A stretch of DNA of 51,083 nt from CALJUZ01 sp003387805 (GCA_937975235.1 CALJUZ010000187.1:1-51083); one strand, 5' to 3'. Numbered from the stretch's first letter, positions 33,348 through 41,890 are shown. Program-made: numbers and translations. Notes: generated by a model not told the origin, from the sequence alone.

Positions 33348-34591
33348 GTCAGCTTCCGGAAAATAAGCACCGCGTTGTGGCCGCCGAACCCGAAGGAGTT
33401 GGACATGGCCACGTTGACTTCCGCGGCGCGCTTTTCGTTGGGCACGTAGTCCAAGTCGCAGCGCGGGTCCGGGTGCTCGTAGTTGATGGTCGGCGGAATG
33501 ACGCCGTGCTGCATGGCCAGCAGCGCGACGATGGCCTCCACCGCGCCCGCCGCGCCCAGCTGGTGGCCCGTCATGGACTTGGTGGAGCTGACGGGCACCC
33601 GGTAGGCGGCTTCCCCCAGCGCCCGCTTGATGGCCACGGTTTCGAAGTAGTCGTTGTACTCCGTGGACGTGCCGTGGGCGTTGATGTAGTCGATATCCTC
33701 CGGGCCCACGCCCGCGTCCTCCATGGCCCGCTTCATGGCCCGGTACGCGCCGTCGCCCTCGGGCGCGGGCTGCGTGATATGGTACGCGTCGCCCGTCGCG
33801 CCGTAGCCGGCCACTTCGCCGTAGATGTGGGCGCCCCGGGCCCGCGCGTGCTCCTCGCTCTCGAGGATAAGAATGCCGGCGCCTTCGCCCAGCACGAAGC
33901 CGTCCCGCTGGGCGTCAAAAGGCCGCGACGCCCGCTGGGGGTCTTCGTTGCGGGTGGACAGCGCCCGGGCCGCGCAAAAGCCGGCCAGCGCCACGCGGGT
34001 CACCGACGCCTCGCTGCCGCCGGTAATCATGATGTCGGCCTCGCCCCGCTGGATAATGCGGGCCGCGTCGCCGATGGAGTTGGCGCCCGAGGCGCACGCG
34101 GTGACGGTGCACGCGTTGTGGGCTTTCGCGCCGGTCTGAATGGACACGTAGCCGGACGCCATATCCGGAATCATCATGGGCACGAGAAACGGGCTGACGC
34201 GCGACGGTCCCCGCTCCGCGAGGACCCGGATCTGGTTTTCCAATACCTCGATGCCGCCGATGCCCGAGCCGATCAAAACGCCCATGCGCTCGCCGTCCAC
34301 TTTCGTCACGTCCAGGCCCGCGTCTTCCAGGGCCATGCGCGCCGCGGCCCACGCGAACTGCGCGAAGCGGTCCAGGCGCCGGGCGTCTTTGGCGTCCATG
34401 AACTGCACGGCGTCGAAATCTTTCACCTCGGCGGCGAAACGGGTGGCAAACTCGGAAGCGTCAAAACGCGTGATGGGCCCCACGCCCGACCGGCCCGCGA
34501 TGAGGGCCTCCCACAGCTTGTCGGCGCCGGCCCCGAAAGGACTGACCACTCCCACCCCGGTGACGACGACGCGTGATTTCAAGAAGCTCAC
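33344..34591 (-). CDS. fabF: 3-oxoacyl-ACP synthase II (FabF)
   Basis: Elongating ketoacyl-ACP synthase of type II fatty-acid synthesis. The 415-aa product has the active-site Cys in VTACASGANSIGDAARI, His residues in DYINAHGTSTEYND and KSMTGHQLGAAGAVEA, and the C-terminal SFGFGGHNAVLIF. It is placed after acpP. B. subtilis keeps fabF in another operon, whereas many Clostridia have this arrangement. Confidence 0.97.
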   Translation of the reverse strand: MSFLKSRVVVTGVGVVSPFGAGADKLWEALIAGRSGVGPITRFDASEFATRFAAEVKDFDAVQFMDAKDARRLDRFAQFAWAAARMALEDAGLDVTKVDGERMGVLIGSGIGGIEVLENQIRVLAERGPSRVSPFLVPMMIPDMASGYVSIQTGAKAHNACTVTACASGANSIGDAARIIQRGEADIMITGGSEASVTRVALAGFCAARALSTRNEDPQRASRPFDAQRDGFVLGEGAGILILESEEHARARGAHIYGEVAGYGATGDAYHITQPAPEGDGAYRAMKRAMEDAGVGPEDIDYINAHGTSTEYNDYFETVAIKRALGEAAYRVPVSSTKSMTGHQLGAAGAVEAIVALLAMQHGVIPPTINYEHPDPRCDLDYVPNEKRAAEVNVAMSNSFGFGGHNAVLIFRKLT

Positions 34592-34633
34592 CTCTCTTGC
34601 CGGAGCACCGGGTCATTGATTGCAAGATGAAGC

Positions 34634-34655
34634 AGCGCGCCGAACCCGGCGCGCT
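34634..34655 (-). repeat. stem-loop between acpP and fabF
   Basis: Perfect 9-bp arms AGCGCGCCG and CGGCGCGCT with a 4-nt loop, 22 bp behind the acpP stop. No U-tract follows on the minus strand (GCTTCATCTT), so it is more likely an mRNA-stabilising or attenuating hairpin than a full terminator. It could help keep acpP mRNA abundant relative to fabF. Confidence 0.5.
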
Positions 34656-34677
34656 GGCATGCAGTTGACGAACGGTT

Positions 34678-34911
34678 TCAGCCGAGCCGGCTTTCGATGT
34701 ACCGCACGGCGTCGGCCACGGTGACGATCTTTTCCGCGTCGGTATCCGGAATTTCCAGGTCAAAAGCTTCCTCGAACTCCATGACGAGCTCGACCACGTC
34801 CAGCGAGTCCGCGCCCAAATCGTCCACGAACGAAGCGGTGGGCACCACCTCGTCCTCGGACACCCCGAGCTGGTTGACGATAATTTCCTTCACTTTCTCC
34901 ATGACGTCCAT
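34678..34911 (-). CDS. acpP: acyl carrier protein
   Basis: 77-aa acidic carrier protein. It has DLGADSLDVVELVMEFEEAF with the phosphopantetheine serine in DSL. GGAGGTGA lies 6 nt before the ATG at 34911. It carries acyl chains between FabD, FabH, FabF, FabG and PlsX. Confidence 0.98.
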   Translation of the reverse strand: MDVMEKVKEIIVNQLGVSEDEVVPTASFVDDLGADSLDVVELVMEFEEAFDLEIPDTDAEKIVTVADAVRYIESRLG

Positions 34912-34949
34912 CCGCTCTCACCTCCTTGCCGCCGCCGTCCGACGTCCGG

Positions 34950-35687
34950 TCACGACATGCCGCCGTCGACGACGAGGGTGTGTCCGGTAATGTAGCTGCT
35001 GGCTTCCTCGGCCAAAAACAACACGGCGTGGGCAACCTCCTCGGGTTCTCCCACGCGGCCCATAGGAATTTGCGCCAAAAACTGCTGTTTAATGTCTTCG
35101 CTCAGCGCGTCGGTCATATCGGACCGGATGTAGCCGGGCGCGACGACGTTGACGGTGATGTTGCGGCCCGCCAGCTCGCGCGCCAGGCTTTTCGTGAAGC
35201 CGATGAGCGCGGCCTTGGCCGCGGCGTAGTTCGTCTGGCCCACGTTGCCGGTGAGGCCCACGATGGACGAAATGTTGATAATGCGGCCGTAGCGCTGTTT
35301 CATCATCGTCCGCACCGCGGCTCGCGTACAATTGTAAACACCGCCCAAGTTGACGTCAAGCACGGCGTCCCACTGCTCCCGGGTCATGCGGACGAACAGC
35401 GTGTCCCGGGTGATGCCCGCGTTGTTGACCAGCACGTCCAGCCGCCCCATTTCGGCAATGGCCGTCTGCACCAGCGCCTCCGCGGACTCCGGGTCCGCCA
35501 CGTCCGCGGCAATCCCCACGGCGCGGCCGCCCGCCGCGACGATCTCCTCGGCCACCCGCCGGGCCTGCTCTTCGCTGCGCCCGGAAACGGCCACGAACGC
35601 GCCTTCCGCCGCCAGCCGCTTGGCGATGGCCAGACCCAGGCCCCGGGTGCTGCCGGTGACCAGCGCCGTTCTCCCTGCCAGTCTCAT
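34950..35687 (-). CDS. fabG: 3-oxoacyl-ACP reductase FabG
   Basis: NADPH-dependent SDR enzyme of fatty-acid elongation. The 245-aa product has the cofactor motif ALVTGSTRGLGLAIA, NNAG, the catalytic Ser in INISSIVGLTGNVGQTNY followed by YAAAK, and the C-terminal VVDGGMS typical of FabG. The start overlaps the fabD stop (ATGA). Confidence 0.97.
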   Translation of the reverse strand: MRLAGRTALVTGSTRGLGLAIAKRLAAEGAFVAVSGRSEEQARRVAEEIVAAGGRAVGIAADVADPESAEALVQTAIAEMGRLDVLVNNAGITRDTLFVRMTREQWDAVLDVNLGGVYNCTRAAVRTMMKQRYGRIINISSIVGLTGNVGQTNYAAAKAALIGFTKSLARELAGRNITVNVVAPGYIRSDMTDALSEDIKQQFLAQIPMGRVGEPEEVAHAVLFLAEEASSYITGHTLVVDGGMS

Positions 35688-36634
35688 GCGCTTTCACCCC
35701 TTCCAACGCGCGTCGCGACCTGCTCGACGCCCGCGGCGTCGCCGCACGGCATGCACTCCAGCTCCCTGTCGATGCGGCGCGCGAGCCCGCACAGCGTCCT
35801 GCCTTCCCCGACTTCCACCATAAGCGTCACGCCGTCCTCGATGAGCCCGCGGACGGTCTGTTCCCAAAGCACGGGCTTGCTCACCTGCTCGATGAGGGCC
35901 TGCTTGATCTCCGCCGCGGCGGTTTTGGGCCGGGCGTCCACGTTGGCGATGACGGGAACGTGCGGGTCGGTGATGACGACCCGCCCCAGCGCCTCGGCCA
36001 GCCGCCGGCCCGCGGGCTCCAGCAGCGAGCAATGAAAGGGCCCGCTGACGTTGAGCAGCTGCACCCGGCGCGCGCCGGCCTCGGAGGCCAGCTCCAGGCA
36101 GCGCCGCACCGCCTCGATATGGCCGGCCACCACCACCTGCCCCGGACTGTTGTACGTGGCAGGCTCCACGACGCCGTCCTCCACCCGGCGGCACAGCGCC
36201 TCCACCGCCGCGGCGTCCAGGCCGATAATCGCCCCCATGCCGCCCGTGCCCGCGGGCACCGCGTCGTTCATGAACCGGCCCCGGTCGCGCACGAGCCGGA
36301 CCGCGTCGGCAAACTGCAAGGCGCCGGCGGCCACCAGCGCGCTGTACTCACCCAGGCTGTGGCCGGCCACCACGTCGGGACGCACGCCGTGCTGCTCCAG
36401 CACCCGCCACGCGGCGACGCTGACGGTCAGCAGGGCCGGCTGGGTATTGTACGTCAGCGCCAGCTCCTCGTCGGGACCTTCGAAAATGAGCCGGCTCAGA
36501 GGAAATCCCAGCGCTTGGTCGGCCACTTTGAAAACGTTTCTCGCGGCCGGGAAGTTGTCGTACAAATCGCGTCCCATGCCCACACGCTGGGAACCTTGTC
36601 CCGGAAAGACGAAGGCGATGCGCTCCGTGCTCAC
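35684..36634 (-). CDS. fabD: malonyl-CoA:ACP transacylase FabD
   Basis: Loads malonyl groups on ACP. The 316-aa product begins with the PGQGSQRVGMGRDL motif, has the nucleophile in VVAGHSLGEYSALVAAG and the catalytic His in VSGPFHCSLLEPAG. The GTG start overlaps the fabH stop (GTGA). Confidence 0.97.
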   Translation of the reverse strand: MSTERIAFVFPGQGSQRVGMGRDLYDNFPAARNVFKVADQALGFPLSRLIFEGPDEELALTYNTQPALLTVSVAAWRVLEQHGVRPDVVAGHSLGEYSALVAAGALQFADAVRLVRDRGRFMNDAVPAGTGGMGAIIGLDAAAVEALCRRVEDGVVEPATYNSPGQVVVAGHIEAVRRCLELASEAGARRVQLLNVSGPFHCSLLEPAGRRLAEALGRVVITDPHVPVIANVDARPKTAAAEIKQALIEQVSKPVLWEQTVRGLIEDGVTLMVEVGEGRTLCGLARRIDRELECMPCGDAAGVEQVATRVGRGESA

Positions 36635-37638
36635 GGCGCTCCCCCCGCCGGACCCCGGCCCCAGCGCAGCGCGGCCGCGCCCCAGGTCAGGCCCGCGCCG
36701 AAGCCCACCGCGACGATGCGATGGCCTTCCTTCAGGCGCCCTTCCTCCACGGCTTCGCCCAGCGCGATGGGAATGGATGCGGCCGACGTGTTGCCGTAGC
36801 GCTGGACGTTGACGACGATGCGGTCTTCCTCCACGCCCAGCCGCTTGGCGGCCGCCTCGATGATGCGGATGTTGGCCTGATGCGGCACAAACAGATCGAT
36901 GTCGTCCGGGGTCAGCCCCGCCCGGCGCAGCACTTCCCGGGTCGCGTCCTCCATGATGCGCACGGCGAACTTGAACACCTCGTTGCCCGTCATGCGCAGG
37001 TAGTGCTCGCCGGCGGCCAGCGCCTCCTCATCGAAAGGCTTTCGCGAGCCGCCCGCGGGGATGATGAGGGACTCGGCGCCCGAGCCGTCGCTGCCCAGAT
37101 ACGTGGCCAGCACGCCGTAGTCCGGCGCCGTCTCCCCGACGACGACGGCGCCCGCGCCGTCGCCGAACAGCACGCACGTGGAGCGGTCCCGCCAGTTGAC
37201 GATGCGGCTCAGCAAGTCCGCGCCGATGACCAGCGCCTTGTTGTACCCGCCCGACCGCACGGCGTGCCACGCCTGGTCCAGAGCGTACACGAACCCCGAG
37301 CAGCCCGCGCCCAGGTCGTAAGCGGCCGTGTCCGGAATGCCCAGCCGGTGCTGGACAATGCTGGCGGTGGACGGAACCTGGTAGTCGCCCGTGGCGGTGG
37401 CCACGATGAGCAGGTCGATTTCCCCGGGGGAGACGCCCGCATCGGCCAAAGCTTTCTCCGCGGCCTTGACGGCCCAGTCCGAAGTGGCTTCGTGCCTGGG
37501 CGCGATGCGGCGCTCCTTGATGCCCGTCCGCGTCGTAATCCACTCGTCGGACGTGTCCACCATCTTTTCGAGGTCGAAGTTGGTCAGCTTCTCCTCGGGC
37601 ACCGCGTAGCCGATGCCTAAAATACCCGTCGGTCTCAT
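36631..37638 (-). CDS. fabH: 3-oxoacyl-ACP synthase III (FabH)
   Basis: Initiating condensing enzyme that joins an acyl-CoA primer to malonyl-ACP. The ~335-aa product starts MRPTGILGIGYAVPEEKLTN, has the DEWITTRTGIKERRI segment, the catalytic Cys in YDLGAGCSGFVYALDQAW, and the His-Asn pair region FVPHQANIRIIEA. The ATG at 37638 has GAGAGG 7 nt upstream; an ATG at 37653 overlaps the plsX stop and is the alternative. It is placed between plsX and fabD as in Clostridia; in B. subtilis fabHA is elsewhere. Confidence 0.96.
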   Translation of the reverse strand: MRPTGILGIGYAVPEEKLTNFDLEKMVDTSDEWITTRTGIKERRIAPRHEATSDWAVKAAEKALADAGVSPGEIDLLIVATATGDYQVPSTASIVQHRLGIPDTAAYDLGAGCSGFVYALDQAWHAVRSGGYNKALVIGADLLSRIVNWRDRSTCVLFGDGAGAVVVGETAPDYGVLATYLGSDGSGAESLIIPAGGSRKPFDEEALAAGEHYLRMTGNEVFKFAVRIMEDATREVLRRAGLTPDDIDLFVPHQANIRIIEAAAKRLGVEEDRIVVNVQRYGNTSAASIPIALGEAVEEGRLKEGHRIVAVGFGAGLTWGAAALRWGRGPAGGAP

Positions 37639-37649
37639 GACTGCGCCTC

Positions 37650-38696
37650 TCATTCCTCGGAACGCGCCGCCATGGCCGCGCCGATGCGTCCGGGGACGTC
37701 GTGGCGCACGGCGAGGGCGGCCGCGTTGATCGCGTTGCGAATGGCCCGCCGGTCCGAGCGGCCGTGGGCGATGATGACCGCGCCCTTGATGCCCAGAAGC
37801 GGCGCTCCGCCGTATTCCGCGTAATCGAGCCGGCCGCGGACCCGGCGCAGCCCCGGCCGCACCAGCATGCCCGCCATCGCTCCCCGGGCGCCGGTGAACA
37901 CGTGCCGGCGCAGCAGCTGAAACACGGTGGCGGCCACGCCTTCCGCAAACTTCAGCACGACGTTGCCCGTGAAACCGTCGCAGACCACCACGTCCGCCGC
38001 GCCCGCGGGCACGTCGTTGCCCTCCACGTTGCCTACGAAATGAATGGCGGGATCGTTTTTCAGCAGCTCGTACGCGTCGCGCGTGACTTTCGTGCCCTTG
38101 GACGGCTCGGTGCCGACGTTCAGCAGCCCCACCCGGGGACGGTCCACCCCGAACACTTTCCGCACGTACACCGCGCCCATGTGCGCGAAGCCGTGCAGGT
38201 GCTCGGGCCGCACCTCGGTATTGGCGCCGCCGTCGACGACGAAACAAAATCCGTCCTCGGTGGGCATCGGAATCGCGATGGCCGGCCGGTCCACGCCCGG
38301 CACGCGCCCGATATGAAAAAGGCCGGCCGCCATCGTCGCGCCGGTGTTTCCGGCGCTGACGAGCGCGTCGGCTTCTCCCGCGCGCACGAGCCGTGCCGCG
38401 GCAACGATAGACGAATCCCGTTTTTCTCGCACCGCTCGCACCGGGTCGTCGTCCATGCCCACCACGCCCGGGGCGTGGACTATCTTCACCTGCTCGGGCA
38501 GCGGCCGGCCGCCCAGCGCCTCGGCGATGGCGTGTTGGTCGCCCACCAAGGTGACGGCGACGCCGGGCTGCTGAACGGCCTCCAGCGCGCCGTGGACCAG
38601 CTCCTCCGGCCCCCGGTCGCCGCCGGCCGCGTCCAGCGCGACGCGCACCGGACGCTGCGGCCCGGCCGCGTCGTTGTGCGCAAAGGATGCGGACAT
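37650..38696 (-). CDS. plsX: phosphate acyltransferase PlsX
   Basis: Converts acyl-ACP to acyl-phosphate for PlsY, linking FAS II to phospholipids. The 348-aa product has VRVALDAAGGDRGPEELVHG near the N-terminus, SAGNTGATMAAGLFHIGRVP, LLNVGTEPSKGTKVTRDAYE and VCDGFTGNVVLKFAEGVA. An N-terminal extension of about 17 residues precedes the conserved start. In many Bacillota fapR precedes plsX; here rpmF is directly upstream, with 9 bp between. Confidence 0.96.
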   Translation of the reverse strand: MSASFAHNDAAGPQRPVRVALDAAGGDRGPEELVHGALEAVQQPGVAVTLVGDQHAIAEALGGRPLPEQVKIVHAPGVVGMDDDPVRAVREKRDSSIVAAARLVRAGEADALVSAGNTGATMAAGLFHIGRVPGVDRPAIAIPMPTEDGFCFVVDGGANTEVRPEHLHGFAHMGAVYVRKVFGVDRPRVGLLNVGTEPSKGTKVTRDAYELLKNDPAIHFVGNVEGNDVPAGAADVVVCDGFTGNVVLKFAEGVAATVFQLLRRHVFTGARGAMAGMLVRPGLRRVRGRLDYAEYGGAPLLGIKGAVIIAHGRSDRRAIRNAINAAALAVRHDVPGRIGAAMAARSEE

Positions 38697-38705
38697 CGAT
38701 GAGAC

Positions 38706-38900
38706 TTACCCTTCGTCCTGCTTGGTCACGAGGATGCGCCGTCCACGGTAGTACCCGCATTCGGGGCACACCCCGTGGGATCGCTTGGGCTCGTGGCAAT
38801 GCTCGCACCGGCCGTAGGTCGGCGCGGACACCCCCGCCGCCCACACGGAACGGCGCTTCTTGGTGCGGGCTCTGGACGTGCGTCGCTTCGGAACCGCCAC
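38706..38900 (-). CDS. rpmF: 50S ribosomal protein L32
   Basis: 64-aa ribosomal protein of the zinc-binding (C+) type. It starts MAVPKRRTSRARTKKRRSVW and has four cysteines in CEHCHEPKRSHGVCPECGYY. The GTG start has GGGAGG 9 nt upstream. The yceD-rpmF-plsX linkage is widely conserved. Confidence 0.98.
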   Translation of the reverse strand: MAVPKRRTSRARTKKRRSVWAAGVSAPTYGRCEHCHEPKRSHGVCPECGYYRGRRILVTKQDEG

Positions 38901-38936
38901 CGGCTTCGACCTCCCTCTGCTGGAACGGCTAAAGCT

Positions 38937-39491
38937 TCAAGCTTGCTCCCCTGCGGACCCTTCGGGCTTCCACGCCTTCAGCGCGGCCAGCCGCGGGTCC
39001 ACGTCGTCCGTCGTGCAGTCACACGTGTCCGTGTTCCAGTTGACGCCGCACCGGGGACAAAGTCCGCGGCAGTCTTCGCGACAGACGGGCTTCATGGGCA
39101 GATGCAGCGCGACGTGCTCGCGCACCACCTCGCCGATATCGATGCGGTCGCCCCGGAACCAGCTGACGTCGTCGTCTTCTTCGGCGTCCGCGAACGGGTC
39201 GTCCTCCTCGAGCCGCCGCTGATCCATGCGCCGGAACCGCTCGCGGATTTCCGCGTCGACGACGGCTTCGGCCGGCTGCAGGCAGCGGCTGCACGCGGTG
39301 AGAAACCGCCCGCGCACCTCGGCCCGGACGAGCATGGACTCGCCCGTGTTCGTCACCTCGCCCCGCACTTCCAGATCCGTCAGGGCGCGCACGTCACCCG
39401 GCAGCTCTTTGAGAGAAGCCGGCGGCAGCGAGAACTCGAACGGAAGAGAGGCGCCGCGTCGATCCCGGATCGACGAAATGGAAATTTGCAC
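38937..39491 (-). CDS. yceD: YceD/DUF177 family protein
   Basis: 184-aa protein of the DUF177 family, usually cotranscribed with rpmF and implicated in 23S rRNA or ribosome metabolism. It has TACSRCLQPAEAVVDAEIRE and a C-terminal cysteine cluster (CREDCRGLCPRCGVNWN, CDC) that could bind zinc, with an acidic patch EEDDPFADAEEDDDVSW between. The GTG at 39491 has GAGGTGA 6 nt upstream. It is the first gene behind a perfect consensus promoter. Confidence 0.93.
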   Translation of the reverse strand: MQISISSIRDRRGASLPFEFSLPPASLKELPGDVRALTDLEVRGEVTNTGESMLVRAEVRGRFLTACSRCLQPAEAVVDAEIRERFRRMDQRRLEEDDPFADAEEDDDVSWFRGDRIDIGEVVREHVALHLPMKPVCREDCRGLCPRCGVNWNTDTCDCTTDDVDPRLAALKAWKPEGSAGEQA

Positions 39492-39509
39492 CCGCTGTCA
39501 CCTCGACCA

Positions 39510-39538
39510 ATTATACGGCCTCGACAAAAAGGTGTCAA
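39510..39538 (-). promoter_or_regulatory. perfect consensus sigma-A promoter of yceD-rpmF-plsX-fab operon
   Basis: TTGACA (complement of 39533-39538), 17-nt spacer, TATAAT (complement of 39510-39515). Both boxes are 12 of 12 matches at optimal spacing. The leader to the GTG of yceD is only about 12 nt. No FapR-type operator (ATTAGTACCTGGTACTAAT-like) is visible around it. Confidence 0.92.
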
Positions 39539-39569
39539 TGACCGCCGCTTGGCGGGGTCCGGCCCTTTT

Positions 39570-39618
39570 CGCCCCGCGGACATATTGCGGGGCGGCCCGT
39601 CCGTAAGTATGAACGGAC
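39570..39618 (+). promoter_or_regulatory. two consecutive inverted repeats upstream of ylbJ
   Basis: CGCCCCGC-N9-GCGGGGCG (39570-39594) and GTCCGT-N8-ACGGAC (39599-39618) lie in the ylbJ upstream region. Between the arms of the first is CATATT, which resembles a sigma-E -35 element, but the matching -10 is poor. They may be operator sites or leader hairpins; neither has a U-tract. Confidence 0.35.
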
Positions 39619-39665
39619 CCGCCCGTGCGGCACGCCGGCGGCGCTCATCGACGGGAGGGAGCGGC

Positions 39666-40907
39666 GTGCACGAAGAGGCCCGGACCGCCCGGTCGCGGCG
39701 GCGCACCATCGTCAGCGCCCTCATCGGCGTCGCGCTGACCACGTCGGTCATACTGTACCCCGAAGACGCGTTCGAGGCGTCGGTGGGCGGCCTCAGGCTG
39801 TGGTTCGAGGTGGTCCTGCCCGCCCTGCTGCCCTTTTTCGTGCTGGCCGAGATGATGATCGGCCTGGGCGTCGTGCACTTTATCGGCGTCCTCCTCGAAC
39901 CGTTCATGCGGCCGCTGTTTCGCATGCCCGGCGCCGGCGCCTTCGCGGTGGCCATCGGCCTGGCCGCGGGGTATCCGCTGGGCGCGAAAGTCGCCGGGGA
40001 TCTGACCCGGGCCCGGCTGGCCACGGGCGTCGAGGGCGAGCGCCTGGTGGCCTTCGCCAACACGGCCGACCCGCTGTTCCTCGTGGGCGCCGTGGCCGTA
40101 GGCATGTTCGGCCTGCCCGAGCTGGGCGGCCCGCTGGCCGCCAGCCACTACGCGGCCGTGGTCTGCGTCGGCCTGCTCATGCGGTTCCACGCCCGCCGCG
40201 GGCCCGAGACGGCGGACCCGCCCCGCCGGGGCACCGTCTGGTCGCGAGCTTTCGCGGCCATGCACGAAGCGCGCCTGAAAGACGGCCGGCCCCTGGGAAC
40301 GCTGTTTGGCGACGCCGTCAAGGAAACCATGAGCGCGCTGCTGTTCGTAGGCGGCACCATTATCATGTTTTCCGTCCTTATTCGGATGCTGGCCGTGGCC
40401 GGCGTGACGGGGCGCCTGACCGCGGCCCTCGCGCCGCTGGCCGCGGCCCGGGGCGTGGACGTGTCGCTCATCGAGGCCGTCGTCAAAGGATTGGTGGAAA
40501 TTACCAACGGCGCGCAAGCCGCGGCGGCCGCCAACGCGCCCCTGACCCAGCGGGCCGTGGCCGCGGCCGGCATTATCGCCTGGAGCGGGCTGTCGGTCCA
40601 CGCGCAGGTTGCGGCCATGGTTCGCGGCACGAACATCCGCGTCGTCCCCTACATCGCCGCCCGGGCGCTGCACGGGGCGCTGGCTGCTGCGTTTGCGTGG
40701 GTGCTCATGGGCCCGGCCCTGGGCGTGATCAACGTGGGCGCCGTGCCGGCCCTGGCGCCCGCGTGGGCCGTGCAGGCTCTAGGTTTTCCCGCCACGCTGT
40801 TTCACGCGACCGCGTCCGCCACGCAGCTGGGCTTGGCCATGCTGGTCCCCGTGGCCGCGGGCGCGGCCGCGCGGCGGGTGGCCGCGTTTTGGGCGCGCGT
40901 CCGCTGA
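39666..40907 (+). CDS. ylbJ: sporulation integral membrane protein YlbJ
   Basis: 413-aa polytopic membrane protein of the nucleoside-recognition (Gate) family. YlbJ is required for spore cortex or late spore development in B. subtilis. Hydrophobic helices include LWFEVVLPALLPFFVLAEMM, FAVAIGLAAGYPLGAKVAG and LLFVGGTIIMFSVLIRMLA; ANTADPLFLVGAVAVGMFG is a conserved Gate-type segment. The GTG at 39666 has GGGAGG 7 nt upstream. It is divergent from yceD and convergent with the coiled-coil gene, with only 6 bp between the stops. Confidence 0.92.
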   Translation: MHEEARTARSRRRTIVSALIGVALTTSVILYPEDAFEASVGGLRLWFEVVLPALLPFFVLAEMMIGLGVVHFIGVLLEPFMRPLFRMPGAGAFAVAIGLAAGYPLGAKVAGDLTRARLATGVEGERLVAFANTADPLFLVGAVAVGMFGLPELGGPLAASHYAAVVCVGLLMRFHARRGPETADPPRRGTVWSRAFAAMHEARLKDGRPLGTLFGDAVKETMSALLFVGGTIIMFSVLIRMLAVAGVTGRLTAALAPLAAARGVDVSLIEAVVKGLVEITNGAQAAAAANAPLTQRAVAAAGIIAWSGLSVHAQVAAMVRGTNIRVVPYIAARALHGALAAAFAWVLMGPALGVINVGAVPALAPAWAVQALGFPATLFHATASATQLGLAMLVPVAAGAAARRVAAFWARVR

Positions 40908-40913
40908 CGCCCG

Positions 40914-41384
40914 CTACGCCCCGGCGGCGGTGCCCGCGCCGCCGCCTCGCTGCAGCTCGCTGCGGCCTTGCTTCACGGTGCGGAGCGTCCGTTCGAGAGA
41001 CTCCTGGAGGCTGCGCAGCACGCCCTCGGCGTAATTGTCCGCGCCTTCCTCCAGCTCCCGGGCCCGCTGGTGGGCCTGTTCCACGATTTTCCTCGCCTCT
41101 TCCTGCGCCCGGCGCAGCACTTCCGATTCGCTGACCAGCTTGGCCGCGTATTCCTGCGCTTCGCGGATGATGCGCTCGGCTTCGCTCCGGGTCGCGTCCA
41201 TCACCCGCTCCGACTCGCTGGCCAGCCGGTCCGCGCGGCGCACCTCCTCCGGCAGCGACTCGCGGATTTTGTCGATGAGATCCAGCATCTCCTCGGCGTT
41301 GACCAGCGCCCGCCCGCCGATGGGCATGCGCGGCCCTTCCTGCACCAGCTGTTCCAGGCGATCCAGCAGAAGAAGCAAATTCAT
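40914..41384 (-). CDS. conserved coiled-coil protein (AtpF/DivIVA-like composition), function unknown
   Basis: 156-aa protein, not assigned to a function. It starts MNLLLLLDRLEQLVQEGPRM; residues about 40-130 form a long charged helix (SEAERIIREAQEYAAKLVSE, RKIVEQAHQRARELEEGAD) similar in pattern to ATP synthase b subunits and DivIVA/GpsB-type coiled coils. No membrane anchor is evident. The Gly/Ala-rich tail is probably disordered. The ATG at 41384 is 5 nt after the coaD stop, so it is likely cotranslated. Genes of this kind follow coaD in several Clostridia, which is from memory and not verified. Confidence 0.75.
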   Translation of the reverse strand: MNLLLLLDRLEQLVQEGPRMPIGGRALVNAEEMLDLIDKIRESLPEEVRRADRLASESERVMDATRSEAERIIREAQEYAAKLVSESEVLRRAQEEARKIVEQAHQRARELEEGADNYAEGVLRSLQESLERTLRTVKQGRSELQRGGGAGTAAGA

Positions 41385-41389
41385 CCGGT

Positions 41390-41890
41390 TCAACGGTCCG
41401 CACCTTCTTTCGCGCGCAGTTTCGCGTACAAGCGGCGGCCGACGTGCCCGGGAACCCACTGGTCCACGGAGCCGCCGAACAAAGCGACTTCTTTGACAAG
41501 GCTGGAGCGGATGTGCGCGTACTCGGGCGCGGTGGGCAAGAGCAGCGTCTCCAGGCCCGGCGACAGCTGCCGGTTCATGGTCGCCATCTGCAGCTCGTAC
41601 TCGCAGTCCGACGGGCTGCGCACGCCCCGCACGATGGCCGTCGCGTTCTTGTCGGCCGCGTAGTCCACCAGCAGCCCGGAAAACGACTCGCACCGCACCG
41701 ACGGCAAATCCGCCGTCGCCTCCTCCAAAAGCTCCAGCCGCTCTTCCACCGTGAAGAGGGGCCGTTTGCTGGGGTTGTCCAGCACCGCCACGTACAGCAC
41801 GTCGAACAGGCGCGCAGCCCGCCGAATGATGTCCAGATGTCCCAGCGTAATGGGGTCGAAACTGCCCGGGCAAATGCCGATGCGCATCAT
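41390..41890 (-). CDS. coaD: phosphopantetheine adenylyltransferase CoaD
   Basis: Fourth step of coenzyme A synthesis. The 166-aa product has RIGICPGSFDPITLGHLDII with the TxGH nucleotidyl-transfer motif, AIVRGVRSPSDCEYELQMA, and the C-terminal HIRSSLVKEVALFGGSV. Two ATGs (41890, 41887) overlap the rsmD stop; GGGAGG lies about 6 nt upstream of the first. It supplies CoA and the ACP prosthetic group used by the nearby fab genes. Confidence 0.97.
   Translation of the reverse strand: MMRIGICPGSFDPITLGHLDIIRRAARLFDVLYVAVLDNPSKRPLFTVEERLELLEEATADLPSVRCESFSGLLVDYAADKNATAIVRGVRSPSDCEYELQMATMNRQLSPGLETLLLPTAPEYAHIRSSLVKEVALFGGSVDQWVPGHVGRRLYAKLRAKEGADR

Noticed and set aside
36631..38844. 737-aa minus-strand frame, of which fabH is the end
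   Set aside because: The part above 37638 lies out of frame across plsX and rpmF and has shadow composition; only the FabH section is coding.
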